From: an uncultured Clostridia bacterium
Lineage (GTDB): Bacteria; Bacillota; Clostridia; TANB77; CAG-508
Direction of reading: 5' to 3'
Length of the DNA stretch: 6,346 nt
NCBI GenBank assembly: GCA_934141445.1
Contig: CAKPCF010000038.1
Coordinates: 1 to 6,346 of the forward strand
The position numbers were made by a program, and so were the translations under genes. Shown in pieces: positions 4,978-6,346 of the stretch. The notes beneath the pieces are model-generated. The model had not been told where the DNA came from. It searched no databases and saw only the letters and a program-made list of their open reading frames with translations. Within the stretch, counting starts at the first letter, position 1, and every line of letters begins with the position of its first letter.

Positions 4978-6346
4978 TTACCATCCTGATTTCTCTGTCC
5001 ATTGTAAATTTGATAATGGTGACCAATTTATTATATTATCATTTCCAGCTAAATATAATTTCTTTAATTTTCCATTTTTATTTAAATTTGCTAATATTTC
5101 CAAATTATTATATGTTTTTGTACTTCCATCACTATCTACATAACTTGAAGTGTCAGATATAGCATTATTATTTAAATTTAATACTTCCAAATTTTTTAAG
5201 TTTTCTATTGGCTTTAAGCTACTTATATTATTATTATTTAAAGTTAATTTTTGTAAATTATTTAAACCTTCTAATCCTAGTATAGAGTTAACATTTGAAT
5301 AACTAATATCAATATCTATAAGTTTTTTACAATTCTTTATCGCACTAATATCTAAAATTTTACTTGTACACCTTAATGTTAATTGTTTTAAGTTTGGAAA
5401 ATTTTCAATTCCTTTTAAATCCTGTAAAACACTTTGTATATATGAAGTATTATTTCCAGATAAATCTAAATATGTTATACTATTTAAAGATTCTTTAACA
5501 TATTCTGACAAACTTGATAATTTCAAAGTATTTAGTCCTCTTAAAGAAAGCCTTGTCATATTTCTCGCTTTACTAAAACTTGCAAACATATCAGCTTTCA
5601 TACTCATATCTTTTCGACAATAGCTAACGATCAAAGAAACCAATTCATCTGAATTTGAAGCAACTATTGGTATTCCACCTTCTGCAATTTGCACTCTTGC
5701 AATAGTATTCGGAAGATAAATATTTGCATTCACTCCGGCATATTCGTATTTCTATTAAATTTGTATTAGATAGATCTACTATACAATTTTCATCACCAAT
5801 CAATAATTTCCATTGTGCTGTATATAAATATTTTAGTTCATGCACTTGTTCTAAATTTTTAAAAGCCCCTATATTATCACATACTAGTCCACTTTGTGCA
5901 CCACTAGTATCTCCATACCAATAATTATATTCTTTACCAGTTCTAAGTCTGTCAATTGTCTTTGCTATATTTTTAAAGTCTTCTCCGTTTGATACACTTA
6001 AAGTTTTTAATTCAGTCGCATAATCATTTAATGGTGTCATATCTGTTACATTAGTATTTCTTAAATCTAATTCTATTAATTTCGTACACTTTGGATTTGT
6101 ATATGTGTAACTAGAGCTACCATCTTCATTTTCTATTTTATGGCTTTCTGCCACAAAATCTATTGTTGTTAACGTTGTATTGTCTTTTAATGTTACAAAT
6201 TGTAATTGTGGCATACTTTTTAGTATATTATTTAATTGTTCATTTGTTAATTTAGTGCATCCTTCTAAGTTTAAATGTGTTATTTTTGTATTTCCATATA
6301 AATCTGAATACAGTTCTTCATAACTAACTTGGCTTGGAGTATAGTA
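4978..6346 (-). pseudogene. LRR surface protein paralog C, frameshifted; N-terminus outside window
   Basis: The C-terminal ~455 residues of a protein closely related to paralog B. It starts at the edge with YYTPSQVSYEELYSDLYGN and ends WTEKSGW at the TAA 4980-4978. The upstream part (6346 to about 5740) ends on LIEIRI, then drifts into a frame that stops at 5645. The downstream part (about 5735 to 4978) continues the family sequence as GVNANIYLPNTIARV in another frame. Aligned with paralog B (VVIRGIVANVYYPDTVTSI), the junction carries a net gain of 7 bases, that is two codons plus one base. The GTG at 5733 in the second frame is not a convincing start: no ribosome binding site, and it falls within an LRR domain. 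The break is not in a homopolymer. It is either a genuine inactivation or a single-base sequence error. LRRs are clear near the end (NLEVLNLNNNAISD). Confidence 0.8.

Noticed and set aside
5724..5924. Plus-strand open frame within paralog C, and 1721-1993 and 2801-2983 within paralog B
   Set aside because: All are antisense to well-conserved LRR coding sequence and have no start signals.

Overview
The window is very AT-rich DNA of low-GC Firmicutes type, probably an uncultured gut Clostridia-like bacterium. This rests on A/T-rich codon use, GGGAGG/AGGAG ribosome binding sites, U-tailed hairpin terminators and a 'GITLIALVISII' prepilin-type N-terminus that is common in Clostridia. The sequence alone does not give a species. 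All real genes lie on the minus strand, so the layout is read from right to left.

Layout: (C) 6346-4978 is the 3' part of a leucine-rich-repeat (LRR) surface protein gene, broken by one frameshift near 5740. It is followed by a terminator and by a decayed Rpn/PD-(D/E)XK-type gene remnant (4871-4615). (B) 4602-4210 is a non-coding control region, followed by an intact 986-codon gene (4209-1249) that joins a prepilin-like N-terminus to an EF-hand-like segment and a long LRR domain. A small membrane-anchored protein gene (1222-944) and a terminator come next. (A) 803-432 is a second copy of the control region, followed by the start of another LRR gene (431 to the left edge) whose N-terminus is almost identical to that of B. 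The window is therefore part of a tandem array of at least three paralogous surface LRR genes.

The most striking content is the control region in front of A and B. Each has a perfect 21-bp inverted repeat (605-625/774-794 in A; 4403-4423/4573-4593 in B) flanking about 150 bp. That segment holds a strong sigma-A promoter (TTGACT, 17 bp, TAGAAT) which now points AWAY from the LRR gene. Each repeat has the same 8-bp palindromic arms around a 5-bp asymmetric spacer. The spacer differs between loci (ATCTA in A, TTTGT in B) but matches perfectly within each pair, as expected of tyrosine-recombinase inversion sites that recombine only within their own locus.

My reading is that these are two independent phase-variable promoter switches, both captured OFF, each controlling one LRR surface protein. 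In the OFF state the promoter would make only a ~45-nt transcript, because the distal repeat plus its GAG/CTC flank and a T6 tract forms a terminator. A second hairpin inside the segment would stop read-through from the upstream gene. After inversion the promoter would read into a conserved structured leader and then the gene. No recombinase is present in the window, and inversion itself is inferred, not seen.
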